Counted from the first letter of the stretch, positions 1 to 7,366 are shown. The stretch: 13,183 bases of DNA from DASXTS01 sp036505275 (GCA_036505275.1 DASXTS010000480.1:1-13183); one strand, 5' to 3'. Made by a program: numbers and translations. The notes: generated from the sequence alone by a model not told the origin.

Positions 1-788
1 AGCAGGGGCGGTGGTGCGAACTCTTCGCGCTTGAACTCCTCGTAGAGCGACTGGCTCACCGCGTGCACGACGTCGAGTCCGGTCATGTCGGCCAGCCGCA
101 GTGGGCCCATCGGGTGACCTGCGCCGAACCGCAGGCCGTCGTCGATGTCCTCCCGGCTCGCGAAGCCCTCCTCGTACATCTTGATCGCAGGGATGAGCAG
201 CGACATGAGCAGGTAGTTGACGATGAACCCGGCTCTGTCCTTCGTCTGGATGGGGTGCTTGCCCACCCGCTCGGCGAAGCGGCGCGCGGTCTGCACCGTG
301 TCCGGATCGGTGTCCAGCCCGACCACGATCTCGACCAGCTTCATCGCCGACACTGGCGAGAAGAAATGGATGCCGACCACCCGCCCCGGATGGCGCACCT
401 TGCTGGCGAGCTCGGCGATCGGAATGGACGAGGTGTTGGTTCCGATCACCATGTCCGGGCCGGCGATCTCGTCGAGGTCTTTCATGAGCGACAGTTTCAG
501 ATCGAGGCTCTCCGGGACAGCCTCCATCACCAGGTCCGCGCCGGCGACATCCTTCAGCTCGGAGGTGAACGTGATCCGGCCGAGCGCCTCGTCGCGCGCG
601 GACTCGGCCATCCTGCCCTTCTTGACGTGGCCTGCCAGCGATTTTTCCACGCGCTTTTGCGCGCCGTCGAGGAATTGCGGCAGGTCGCGGATTACGACCG
701 GAATGCCGGCGACCGCGGATACCTCGGCAATGCCGGCTCCCATGAACCCGCCACCGATTACGGCGACGGAGTTGACTTCCTTTGGCAT
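1..788 (-). CDS. 3-hydroxybutyryl-CoA / 3-hydroxyacyl-CoA dehydrogenase, 3' end outside window
   Basis: NAD-dependent oxidation of (S)-3-hydroxyacyl-CoA to 3-ketoacyl-CoA, a cytoplasmic step of beta-oxidation or butyrate metabolism. About 262 residues are visible; stand-alone enzymes of this family are usually about 280-290 residues, so only a short C-terminus is missing beyond base 1. The N-terminal Rossmann fold has the motif VIGGGFMGAGIA (G12, G14, G17), with D35 at the end of beta-2, which fits NAD. The catalytic region has NTSS (N118-S121), then GIHFFSPV with the catalytic His141, and E153 of the His/Glu pair. The later GFIVNYLL segment begins the helical C-terminal domain, which carries GHPMGPLRLADMTGLD. 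The ATG at 788-786 has GGAGG (798-802) nine bases upstream. It is the last of three minus-strand genes, 344 bp after the hydratase gene, so it may have its own promoter. The family is clear; the chain-length preference is not. Confidence 0.95.
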   Translation of the reverse strand, partial: MPKEVNSVAVIGGGFMGAGIAEVSAVAGIPVVIRDLPQFLDGAQKRVEKSLAGHVKKGRMAESARDEALGRITFTSELKDVAGADLVMEAVPESLDLKLSLMKDLDEIAGPDMVIGTNTSSIPIAELASKVRHPGRVVGIHFFSPVSAMKLVEIVVGLDTDPDTVQTARRFAERVGKHPIQTKDRAGFIVNYLLMSLLIPAIKMYEEGFASREDIDDGLRFGAGHPMGPLRLADMTGLDVVHAVSQSLYEEFKREEFAPPPL

Positions 789-1132
789 ACTTGCGTACCT
801 CCGTCGAATGAGTCGGATCTTCGGAGCCTGCTTCCGTCGGTCACCGCCAACGGTCCCGTGACGGCGGTCACACGGACCCTACCGCGGACGGCCTGCGGCT
901 CCCTTGTGTTGCTACACCAAAATCGACCCACCGGACTGTCCCCGGGGGCACCAGACGGTGCGCAGCTCCGGAACATCGTTGGGCACGCTGCTCTTCGTGC
1001 TGCGTCGCTCTGCTGTGGATGTCTGTCGCGATGGTCGAGCCGTCGAGACCGCGACCCTGCGCGAGGGTGGGAACGATCCCGTCGGATCGCCTGTCACGGG
1101 CGGGCGCACCGAGCGGCCACGTCACGGCCGTA
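789..1132. other. 344-bp intergenic spacer, upstream of the hydroxyacyl-CoA dehydrogenase
   Basis: No reading frame here has a credible start and coding bias on either strand; the overlapping open frames are arginine- or proline-rich shadows. The spacer is long for a same-strand operon gap and holds two inverted repeats near the dehydrogenase start. One is TTGTGT-TGCT-ACACCAA (904-920), imperfect. The other is the hairpin at 852-878 listed separately. The dehydrogenase is therefore probably regulated separately from the two genes upstream of it. Confidence 0.5.
852..881 (-). promoter_or_regulatory. Putative promoter -10 and operator-like palindrome upstream of the dehydrogenase
   Basis: A perfect GTGAC-N4-GTCAC palindrome (858-871) is flanked by GGTCC (852-856) and GGACC (874-878), forming a 10-bp interrupted dyad. 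On the minus strand a TAGGGT hexamer (881-876) sits just upstream and resembles an actinobacterial -10 (TANNNT); no good -35 is visible. A dyad straddling a start site is the usual layout for a TetR- or GntR-type operator. No T-run follows on the minus strand, so a terminator is less likely. Function is inferred only. Confidence 0.3.
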
Positions 1133-1912
1133 TCACCTGCCGACGAATTTCGCCTTGCCGGGTCCGTTTTCGATGAAGCTGGTCATGCCGCGCTTTTGGT
1201 CCTCGGTCGCGAACAGGGCCGCGAACTGCTGCCGTTCGATCTCGAGGCCGGCGTCGAGATCGACGTCGAAGCCCTCGTCGATGGCGTGCTTGGCCGCGCG
1301 CAGGGCCTGCGCGGGGCCCGCGACGAACGGCGCGACCAGCTTCCTGGCGGCGTCGTAGACGTCGGGATCCGGCACCACCTGGTCCACCAGCCCGATCCGC
1401 AACGCCTCCTCAGAGTCCATGAACCGCCCGGTGAACACGAGGTTCTTCGCCCTGGCCGGCCCGATCAGCCGGGGCAGCCGCTGGGTCCCGCCCAGTCCGG
1501 GAATGACCCCAAGTTGGATCTCGGGCACGCCGAGCTTCGAGGACTGCCCGCAGACCCGGAAGTCGGCACACAGCGCGAGCTCCAGGCCGCCACCGAGCGC
1601 AAAACCGGCGACTGCGGCCACCACTGGTTTGGGGATCTTGGAGACTGCGTGGTAGCCGGCGTGCAGCCGCTTGCCGACGTCTGCCATCTCCTGGGAGCTC
1701 TTGCCGGCCATCTCCTTGACGTCGGCGCCCGCCGCGAACACCTTCGGCCCCCCGTAGAGCACGACGGCACGGACCTCGGGATCGGCCGTGACCTGGTCGG
1801 CGGCCTCCCGCAGCTCATCCTGGACCTGGAAGTTCAGCACGTTCATCGGCGGCCGGTTCAACTGGATCGTCGCCAGGCCGCCCGTCACCTGCACACTCAC
1901 GTACTCGCCCAC
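1133..1912 (-). CDS. Enoyl-CoA hydratase (crotonase family)
   Basis: Hydrates trans-2-enoyl-CoA to (S)-3-hydroxyacyl-CoA in the cytoplasm, supplying the dehydrogenase encoded downstream. 259 residues is the normal length for a single-domain crotonase. The oxyanion-hole segment FAAGADVKEM (59-68) and the second one, FALGGGLELALCADFR (104-119), are both present. The two catalytic glutamates are E111 (GGLELA) and E131 (VPEIQLG), 20 residues apart as in rat crotonase, so this should be a true hydratase rather than an isomerase-only relative. PGLGGTQRLPRLIG follows. The start is GTG at 1912-1910, with a perfect AGGAGG (1919-1924) six bases upstream. It lies 60 bp after phaC, probably on one transcript. 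Best comparison is the EchA8-like short-chain hydratases; substrate length cannot be read from the sequence. Confidence 0.96.
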   Translation of the reverse strand: MGEYVSVQVTGGLATIQLNRPPMNVLNFQVQDELREAADQVTADPEVRAVVLYGGPKVFAAGADVKEMAGKSSQEMADVGKRLHAGYHAVSKIPKPVVAAVAGFALGGGLELALCADFRVCGQSSKLGVPEIQLGVIPGLGGTQRLPRLIGPARAKNLVFTGRFMDSEEALRIGLVDQVVPDPDVYDAARKLVAPFVAGPAQALRAAKHAIDEGFDVDLDAGLEIERQQFAALFATEDQKRGMTSFIENGPGKAKFVGR

Positions 1913-1972
1913 TCAAGGCCTCCTGATGGCCCGCCGACTCGCCTCGCCCCGTCCTACCCGGCTGCCGCGTGG

Positions 1973-3664
1973 CTACGTGTCGAAGACATACGTTCCCGGT
2001 GCGTCCACCAAGGGCCTCAGCCCGCCGCCGCCGAGTTCGGTCGGCGCCGGCCGCTCGGCGCCGGCTCGCTCGCCCAGCCAGCCCGCATAGTCCGGCCACC
2101 AGGTGCCGTGCTCGGTGGTGGCCCCCCGGAGCCACTCCTCCGGGTCGGGCGGGTTCTTCGTGTTGACCTGGTACGTGGCCTTGCGGTTGGTCGGCGGGTT
2201 GACCAGTGCCGCGATGTGCCCGCTGGTGGACAGCACGAACTTGGAGTCGCCGCCGAGCATCTGGGTGGTGAGGTAGCAGTTCTGCCACGGCGTGATGTGA
2301 TCGGCGATCCCGGCGATGACATAGGCATCGACGTCGACTGTGGACAGATCGATCGGGACACCGTCCACGCTGATACTGCCCGGGTGGGCCAGCCGGTTCT
2401 CCACGCCGATGTCCACGAAGTCGGCGTGCAACCGGGCGCTCATCCGGGTGGTGTCCGCGTTCCAGAACAGGATGTCGAAGGCCGGTGGCTTCTTACCCAG
2501 CAGGTAGTTGTTCACCCAGTAGTTCCAGATCAGGTCGCCGGGACGCAGCCAGGCGAACACCTCGGCCAGCGACCGGCCGTCGAGGTAGCCACGACGCTTC
2601 GACAGCGCGACCGCGGCGGCGGCGATCTCGCGACTGAGAAGGGCGTCCGGATCCCCGGCTTTCGTGGTGTCCAGCACGGTCACGAAGGTCGAGAACCCGG
2701 CGAGCCGGTCGAGCTCGCCCTTGCCGGCCAGCACGGTCGCCGTGATGCTGGCGATGATCCCGCCGGCGCAGATGCCGGTCATCAGCAGCCGCTCCGTCCC
2801 AGTCACCCGCCGGATCGCCTCCATCGCCTCGCGAACCGCGACGACGTAAGTGTCCATTCCCCAGTCCCGGTGCCGGGTGTCCGGATTCCGCCACGAGATC
2901 ACGAAGACCTGCTGGCCCACGCCGACGAGGTACTCCACCAGGCTGCGACCCTTAGCCAGGTCGATGGCGTAGTACTTGTTGATCGTCGGCGGGACGAACA
3001 GCAGCGGGATCTCGCGCACCTGCTCGGTCTGCGGCCGGTACTGGATCAGCTCGAGCACCTCGCTGCGGAACACCACCGCGCCCGGGGTGACCGCAATGTT
3101 GCCGCCTACCGTGAACCCGGAGGTGTCCACCATCTCCGGTATGCGAGGCGGCGAGCGGAGGTCCCGCAGGAAGGTGCTGGCACCGCGCAGCAAGCTGGTG
3201 CCGCCGGTGTCGATGGCCTCCTTCGCGGACGCCGGATTCAGCAGCGGCACGTTGCTCGGCGAGGATGCCTCGACCAGGTTCTCGATCAGGAACCGCGTCC
3301 GGCGGTCGTCGCGCCAGCCCAGGTCGGCCACCGACACCAGCTCCTCGGCGGTCCGCGCGGTTGCCAGGTAGGACTGCACCAGCCGGCGGAGGAACGGGTT
3401 GCTCATCCAGGCCGGGTCGACGAACCGGCGGTCCCGGCGGGACGGCGTGAGCTCCGAGTCGCCCGTCACGACCCGGCCCAACTCGGTGGCGAGCCGAGCC
3501 AGCTCGCGACCGGTCGCCACCGGATTACCCGCCAGCTTGCCGATGAACTTCGCCGTCGACGCGTCCGGCGCGAACCGGCGCAGCGGGCCAATCGCCGCCT
3601 CGACCAGCAGCTGGTCCATGGCAGCGGCCAGGTCCGCCGATTCACGTTCCTGTGGTGCGGTCAT
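1973..3664 (-). CDS. phaC: Poly(3-hydroxyalkanoate) synthase, class I type
   Basis: Polymerises (R)-3-hydroxyacyl-CoA into PHA, releasing CoA, at the surface of storage granules. 563 residues fits single-subunit class I/II synthases. An N-terminal PhaC_N domain (about 75-245) has LLFVPPTINKYYAIDL and NPDTRHRDWGMDTYV. The alpha/beta-hydrolase core has the modified lipase box GICAGG with nucleophile C299. D455 (AGIADHITPW) and H483 (TSGHIAALVNPP) complete the triad, and the D-to-H spacing of 28 is the same as in the Cupriavidus necator enzyme. RPGDLIWNYWVNNYLLG (374-390) is a class I/II signature. The ATG at 3664-3662 has only a weak GGGG site. The frame stays open upstream to 4087, but that extension is low-complexity and not family-like. 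The hydratase and dehydrogenase genes follow. No phaA, phaB, phasin or depolymerase gene is in view. Confidence 0.96.
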   Translation of the reverse strand: MTAPQERESADLAAAMDQLLVEAAIGPLRRFAPDASTAKFIGKLAGNPVATGRELARLATELGRVVTGDSELTPSRRDRRFVDPAWMSNPFLRRLVQSYLATARTAEELVSVADLGWRDDRRTRFLIENLVEASSPSNVPLLNPASAKEAIDTGGTSLLRGASTFLRDLRSPPRIPEMVDTSGFTVGGNIAVTPGAVVFRSEVLELIQYRPQTEQVREIPLLFVPPTINKYYAIDLAKGRSLVEYLVGVGQQVFVISWRNPDTRHRDWGMDTYVVAVREAMEAIRRVTGTERLLMTGICAGGIIASITATVLAGKGELDRLAGFSTFVTVLDTTKAGDPDALLSREIAAAAVALSKRRGYLDGRSLAEVFAWLRPGDLIWNYWVNNYLLGKKPPAFDILFWNADTTRMSARLHADFVDIGVENRLAHPGSISVDGVPIDLSTVDVDAYVIAGIADHITPWQNCYLTTQMLGGDSKFVLSTSGHIAALVNPPTNRKATYQVNTKNPPDPEEWLRGATTEHGTWWPDYAGWLGERAGAERPAPTELGGGGLRPLVDAPGTYVFDT

Positions 3665-3810
3665 ATCGGTAACCCCATCCCGCCGGATCGCGCCGTCCCC
3701 TGAGGACCTAGGCCTGACTACGGGCAGAAACCATCCTTCAACGGTCGCCCCGAACCGTCCAGCCCCCCGGCGAACAGCGGCGTCGGTAGGCGTTGTGCTG
3801 ACGGCACAGT

Positions 3811-3855
3811 TCGCCGCGGTGATCGTCGCCGCGGTGATCGTCGCCGCGGTGATCG
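3811..3855. repeat. Three perfect tandem 15-bp repeats
   Basis: The unit TCGCCGCGGTGATCG occurs three times head to tail without a mismatch (3811-3825, 3826-3840, 3841-3855). Each unit holds the palindrome CCGCGG and a GATC. It lies about 150 bp upstream of the phaC start and about 320 bp upstream of ndh. A 15-bp period is about one and a half helical turns, so neighbouring copies would face opposite sides of the helix. It could be an array of protein-binding sites or a slippage product. The period is also five codons, but the frames through it do not look like real proteins. Confidence 0.85.
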
Positions 3856-4074
3856 TCATCGACCGGCTCGTTCCAGGGCGCTCCGGATAGCCAGCAGTCT
3901 CGGCTGGGTGCGGCCGGCGGATCGACGGGACCGCGGCCACCGCTGGGCTGGTCGAATGGTGCGGGGTGCCAACCCGGGCCGCGCAAGATGGTTCCGGCGA
4001 CCAATGGCCTCGCCCGCGGGGGCGGCTACGCTCGATGATCGTTTCGCGGTGTGGAGGCGGAGACGCGCTGTCAG

Positions 4075-4091
4075 AACCGTCAGGCACGGTT
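4075..4091. promoter_or_regulatory. Inverted repeat AACCGT-N5-ACGGTT upstream of ndh
   Basis: This is a perfect 6-bp dyad with a 5-bp spacer, 87 bp before the ndh start codon. Size and spacing suit a dimeric helix-turn-helix repressor. It is not a Rex box (TGTGA...TCACA type), which would have been the expected redox control for ndh in actinobacteria. Function is inferred from symmetry and position only. Confidence 0.3.
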
Positions 4092-4178
4092 GGCCGCCAC
4101 GGCGGCGTGCGGCCTGATCACTGGCGGCTGGTTGGGCCTTGCTGCCATATTCGCGCTTCTGACGAGAGGGGTGGGTGG

Positions 4179-5537
4179 ATGTCCACAGCCAACGAGGAGA
4201 CCGGCTCCACGCCTGCCCGCGAAACCAGCTCGCGGCACCAGGTCGTGGTGATCGGCGGCGGCTTCGGCGGGGTAAGCGTGACCAAGGCACTAGCCGGCGC
4301 CGACGTCGACGTGACGATCGTGGATCGAAGCAACCACCACCTGTTCCAGCCGCTGCTCTACCAGGTCGCAGCGGGGCTGCTGTCCGAGGGGCTCATCGCG
4401 CCGCCGCTGCGTGCGGTCATCAAGAGGCAGGGCAACGCGCGGGCCGTCATGGGCAGCGTCACGCACATAGACCTGGATGCCCGGTTGGTGTACGGGACGA
4501 CGCCGGACGGCCGGCGCATCCACCGACGCTACGACACGCTCGTGGTCGCCGCCGGGGCGACACACGCCTACTTCGGTCACGATGATTGGGCGGCGTTCGC
4601 GCCGGGCATGAAAACGCTCGAGGATGCCCGCAGGCTTCGCAGCCAGATCCTGTCCGCGTTCGAGTTCGCCGAGACGGTCGCCGATCCGGCGCAGCGGCGG
4701 GCGTTCTTGACCTTTGTTGTCGTCGGGGCTGGCCCTACCGGGGTGGAGCTGGTCGGCCAGGTTGCCGAGCTCGCGCACAAAGTTCTGCCACGCGAGTACC
4801 GCTGGGTTGACACCGCCAAGGAAGTGCGGGTCATCCTGGTGGAGGCCGGGCCGACCGTCCTCGGGCCGTTCGATCCGAAGTTGCAGAAATACGCCCGCAA
4901 GCAACTGGAGAAGCTGGGCGTCGAGGTACGGGTGAACACCGCGGCCACCGACATGGACGCCGACAGCATCACCGTGCGGAGTGCGGCCGGCGAGGAGCGG
5001 CTCGAAGCCCGGACCAAGATCTGGGCGGCCGGCGTGCAGGCCTCCCCGCTGGCCAGGATGCTGGCCGAGGCCACCGGTGCGACGTGCGACCGCGCGGGCC
5101 GGATCGCCGTGGAACCCGACTGCACCGTGCCGGGCCACCCCGAGGTCTTCGCGATCGGCGACATGGTGTCGTTGAACAAGCTGCCCGGCGTTGCCCAGCC
5201 TGCAATACAGGAGGGCAGGTACGTGGGCAAGGTCATCCGCACCCGCCTCAGCGGCAACTCAACGGTGGAGCCGTTCACGTACTTCAACAAGGGCAGCATG
5301 GCCACGATCGGCTACAACGCCGCGATCGCGGACGCATTCGGCATCCGGTTCACCGGCTTCATCGGGTACGTCATGTGGGGCTTCGTCCACGTGCTGTACC
5401 TGATCGGCTGGGGCAACCGGCTGGGCACGCTTTTCGTGTGGCTGCGCTCGCTGGTGTTCACCAAGAACTACCCCCAGCGCATCATCACCTTTGAGCAGGC
5501 ACAGGCCGGCGCCGAGGACGACTCAGCTCGGAGCTGA
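4179..5537 (+). CDS. ndh: Type II NADH dehydrogenase (NDH-2)
   Basis: Single-subunit, non-proton-pumping FAD enzyme that passes electrons from NADH to menaquinone on the inner face of the membrane. 452 residues is typical. The FAD site VVVIGGGFGGV (22-32) is followed by the family signature NHHLFQPLLYQVAAGLL (52-68). The NADH site is FVVVGAGPTGVELVGQ (179-194). The second FAD contact is VFAIGDM (323-329), then GVAQPAIQEGRYVGKVI (337-353), the quinone-site region. YFNKGSMATIGYNAAIA (368-384) and a hydrophobic amphipathic stretch (about 392-428) anchor the protein to the membrane. The ATG at 4179 has GAGGG eight bases upstream (4166-4170); the frame extends 71 codons further up without any family feature, so this start is preferred. 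It is divergent from phaC and convergent with a broken frame that overlaps its last 15 bases. Confidence 0.96.
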   Translation: MSTANEETGSTPARETSSRHQVVVIGGGFGGVSVTKALAGADVDVTIVDRSNHHLFQPLLYQVAAGLLSEGLIAPPLRAVIKRQGNARAVMGSVTHIDLDARLVYGTTPDGRRIHRRYDTLVVAAGATHAYFGHDDWAAFAPGMKTLEDARRLRSQILSAFEFAETVADPAQRRAFLTFVVVGAGPTGVELVGQVAELAHKVLPREYRWVDTAKEVRVILVEAGPTVLGPFDPKLQKYARKQLEKLGVEVRVNTAATDMDADSITVRSAAGEERLEARTKIWAAGVQASPLARMLAEATGATCDRAGRIAVEPDCTVPGHPEVFAIGDMVSLNKLPGVAQPAIQEGRYVGKVIRTRLSGNSTVEPFTYFNKGSMATIGYNAAIADAFGIRFTGFIGYVMWGFVHVLYLIGWGNRLGTLFVWLRSLVFTKNYPQRIITFEQAQAGAEDDSARS

Positions 5538-5538
5538 G
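5522..5538. terminator. Palindrome over the ndh stop codon, possible two-way terminator
   Basis: CTCAGCTC (5522-5529) and GAGCTGAG (5531-5538) form a perfect dyad around one base; as RNA it would fold as a 6-bp stem with a 5-base loop. It contains both the ndh stop (TGA 5535-5537) and the stop of the opposing frame (5525-5523). There is no T-tract, as is common for high-GC actinobacterial terminators. The symmetry is certain; the terminator role is inferred. Confidence 0.4.
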
Positions 5539-5752
5539 CGCGGCGGCATCTGGGCGCCGACGCGAAAGAACAGGTTGCGGCTGTATTCGACCTGGTAGAT
5601 CGAGTAGGCGTAGCCGAAACCGGACCGGCGGTGCTCGTCGCGGTCATCTCGGCGGGGAGAGCCGGCCGCGGCGCGCCGAGCGCAGTCGCCGCGGCGTGGG
5701 TCCCCAGGAGTGGTGCCGCTGGCTCACGCTCGGGGCTCGTCCCTTCTGCCAT
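5523..5752 (-). pseudogene. Broken small minus-strand gene, unrecognised product
   Basis: A minus-strand frame ending at TGA 5525-5523 has strong actinobacterial codon bias over its last 40 or so codons, with nearly every third base G or C. It reads as an aromatic-rich tail containing GFGYAYSIYQVEYSRNLFF. The frame is closed upstream by TGA at 5726-5724 and has no ATG, GTG or TTG before the biased part, so it cannot start by itself. A second minus frame begins with ATG at 5752 (MAEGTSPEREPAAPLL), and its codon bias decays near 5650. A one-base shift joining the two would give a protein of roughly 75-80 residues. I do not recognise it. It may be a decayed gene, a sequencing error, or chance. 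Confidence 0.3.
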
Positions 5753-5890
5753 ATCTGTCCGCGATCATCGCGAGCGCAGTTGGATCAACATCGGTGGACT
5801 GTGACGGCTGGCAGTTCCTCAAACAGAGCGACACACCCCGGCCTCATGTCCACGAACGAGATCGGTCGACTACGAGACAGTGACAGGGGC

Positions 5891-6805
5891 TCAGGTCAGG
5901 ACGTATCTCTTCGGCTGCAACGGCGCCGGGAGGTCGGTCTCGCCGAGCGACTCCAGAATGTTGATCTCGACGACTCGGGACATGGCGTCGAGCGGCAGCC
6001 CGTGTGCCGACATGAACGGCATCGACAATTCGTCGCCGATGGCGTCCAAGCCGAAGAACGCATAGGAGATGATGGCCACCAGCAGTGGCGTCCAGTACCC
6101 GCTGGAATCGGCCAGACCGAATGGGAGAAGCAGGCAGAAAAGGTACGCCATACGATGCACCCCCAAGGTGTAGACGTACGGCATGGGCGTTACCTTCGTC
6201 CGCTCCGCGCCGGCAAATGCCAAGGACAGTGCATTCACCCGCTCCTCGAGCAACTTCGCCAGCTGATCTGACACCCGGTTCTCAGCGAGCGCCGTGGCGA
6301 TGTCGCGGGTCAGATAGCCGAGCAGGCGATTCGGCCTATTCTTGCTGGCCTGGACCGCCGCCAGTTCGTCGGGCTGCAGATACCGGACCAAGTCGTCGCT
6401 GACCGGAATGTCGCGCAGGAAGTCGCGCACGGCGTACATGAACGCGATGCACCTCAGGGCCATCCGCCGGGACAGCTCGTCACCGGTCTCGGTGATGTAG
6501 GCGGGCGCCTCCCGTGCCAGGTTGCGGCAGTCGACGACGACCAGCCCGGTGACCTTGCGTGCCTCCCACCAGCGGTCGTACGCCGACGTGTTACGGAACG
6601 ACGCGACAATGGCGAGCAAGCCGCCGATCAGGGACAGGGCGAGCGGGGAGATCGCCGTGATGTGCGTGACGCCGGCCCGTTGCAGGATGACGACAATCAA
6701 TGACGAGCCGGCCACAGCGCCGATGAGCGGGGTCACCTGCAACACCACCGACCCGCGAAGGATGAAGAAGACTTCCCAGAACGCCGGCTTGTCCCGAACG
6801 ATCAT
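5891..6805 (-). CDS. Bestrophin-family (UPF0187) anion channel-like membrane protein
   Basis: Predicted pentameric anion or cation channel of the bacterial bestrophin (YneE/UPF0187) family in the cytoplasmic membrane. 304 residues is normal. The family signature RNTSAYDRWWEAR (71-83) follows the second membrane segment. Hydrophobic segments lie at about 20-43, 53-70, 210-231 and 237-252. The loop GLDAIGDELSMPF (252-264) corresponds to the acidic motif near the C-terminal end of bestrophins, here with IGDEL in place of the more usual IGEEIENPF. The start ATG at 6805-6803 has GAGG (6812-6815) six bases upstream. It stands alone on the minus strand between two spacers and divergent from the gene at 7367. 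Ion selectivity cannot be deduced: bacterial homologues have been shown to conduct cations. Confidence 0.9.
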   Translation of the reverse strand: MIVRDKPAFWEVFFILRGSVVLQVTPLIGAVAGSSLIVVILQRAGVTHITAISPLALSLIGGLLAIVASFRNTSAYDRWWEARKVTGLVVVDCRNLAREAPAYITETGDELSRRMALRCIAFMYAVRDFLRDIPVSDDLVRYLQPDELAAVQASKNRPNRLLGYLTRDIATALAENRVSDQLAKLLEERVNALSLAFAGAERTKVTPMPYVYTLGVHRMAYLFCLLLPFGLADSSGYWTPLLVAIISYAFFGLDAIGDELSMPFMSAHGLPLDAMSRVVEINILESLGETDLPAPLQPKRYVLT

Positions 6806-7366
6806 CGTGGGCCTCGGAATGGGTCGGTGATCGGTAGTTGGTGGAACTCATCCCGCCGCGTGGTGTCGGCGGCCAACCGACGCGACCTGACCCCGACGTC
6901 GTCCGCCCAGACCATGGCCGACAGGTCGGGCCGCGCGGGGGTGTGACGCTCGCAACGGCATGGTAACAGACAATGATCGAGACCACCTGGTACATCATCG
7001 CGGCCGGCGCAGGGCCGCTCGACGAACGAACTGCCTGAGCTGCTGCACGGGAGGGTGGCTCGCCTGGTTCGATGTCCCCACCTGGTGATCACGTGCTGCG
7101 CCGCCGACGCCCAGCCGTGGTCGTCTCGGTCCAGACCACGGCCGCGGCGCCTGGATCACCGTCACCGGCGCGTACGGCGCATGAGCCAGTCCGACGCCAC
7201 GGTGCCAGTCCTGCGCGCCGACATCGTGACGCCGATCCACCAGCCGGAGAACCGCTACCACTGACTCCACCAAACCGGTGCGGCCCGGACGCCATTGCCA
7301 CACCTGCAGGCGACGGCTTATCTTGCGGCCAGGTAACTTCACTCTCGCGGCAATCTCGGAGAGCTT
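6806..7366. other. 561-bp divergent spacer with possible gene debris
   Basis: No gene with a ribosome site and a recognisable product is seen. Two short codon-biased stretches stand out. One frame ends in WITVTGAYGA with its stop in an ATGA overlap at 7181-7184. The frame that starts there (7181-7264, 27 residues, MSQSDATVPVLRADIV...) has nearly all third bases G or C, but no Shine-Dalgarno sequence. These may be the tail of a decayed gene. Promoters for both flanking genes must lie here; TAACTT (7334-7339) is a weak -10 candidate for the gene at 7367. Confidence 0.35.

Larger units (their letters stand above)
3665..4178. promoter_or_regulatory. 514-bp divergent spacer between phaC and ndh
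   Basis: This region must hold the promoters of phaC (leftward) and ndh (rightward). It contains no gene I can support. Open frames cross it on both strands, but their products are Arg/Ala/Pro-rich with no recognisable domain. It holds three tandem 15-bp repeats (3811-3855), the AACCGT-N5-ACGGTT dyad (4075-4091) and a GCCGCC-AC-GGCGGC palindrome (4093-4106). TACGCT (4027-4032) could be a -10 for ndh, but no matching -35 is visible. Confidence 0.5.

Noticed and set aside
1019..3703. Very long plus-strand open frame (894 codons) opposite phaC and the hydratase
   Set aside because: It mirrors two genes with full catalytic motifs on the minus strand. Its product is His/Arg/Pro-rich with no domain, the usual antisense shadow in high-GC DNA.
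3811..3855. CRISPR array or origin iterons
   Set aside because: The units are 15 bp, directly adjacent and without unique spacers, so it is not CRISPR. No replication gene or AT-rich region is nearby, so an origin is unsupported.
3665..4087. N-terminal extension of the phaC frame
   Set aside because: The added 141 residues are low-complexity and would translate the 15-bp repeats. PHA synthases normally begin close to the ATG at 3664, which gives the expected 563 residues.
3966..4178. Upstream extension of the ndh frame
   Set aside because: The 71 extra codons have no family similarity, and a GAGGG site precedes the ATG at 4179, which gives a normal NDH-2 length.
4290..5305. Long minus-strand open frames opposite ndh
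   Set aside because: They are shadows of a gene with complete FAD and NADH motifs and have no ribosome sites or recognisable products.
6973..7038. 21-codon frame MIETTWYIIAAGAGPLDERTA as a small membrane protein
   Set aside because: No Shine-Dalgarno sequence, too short for a clear membrane helix, and no recognised family; codon bias alone is not enough.
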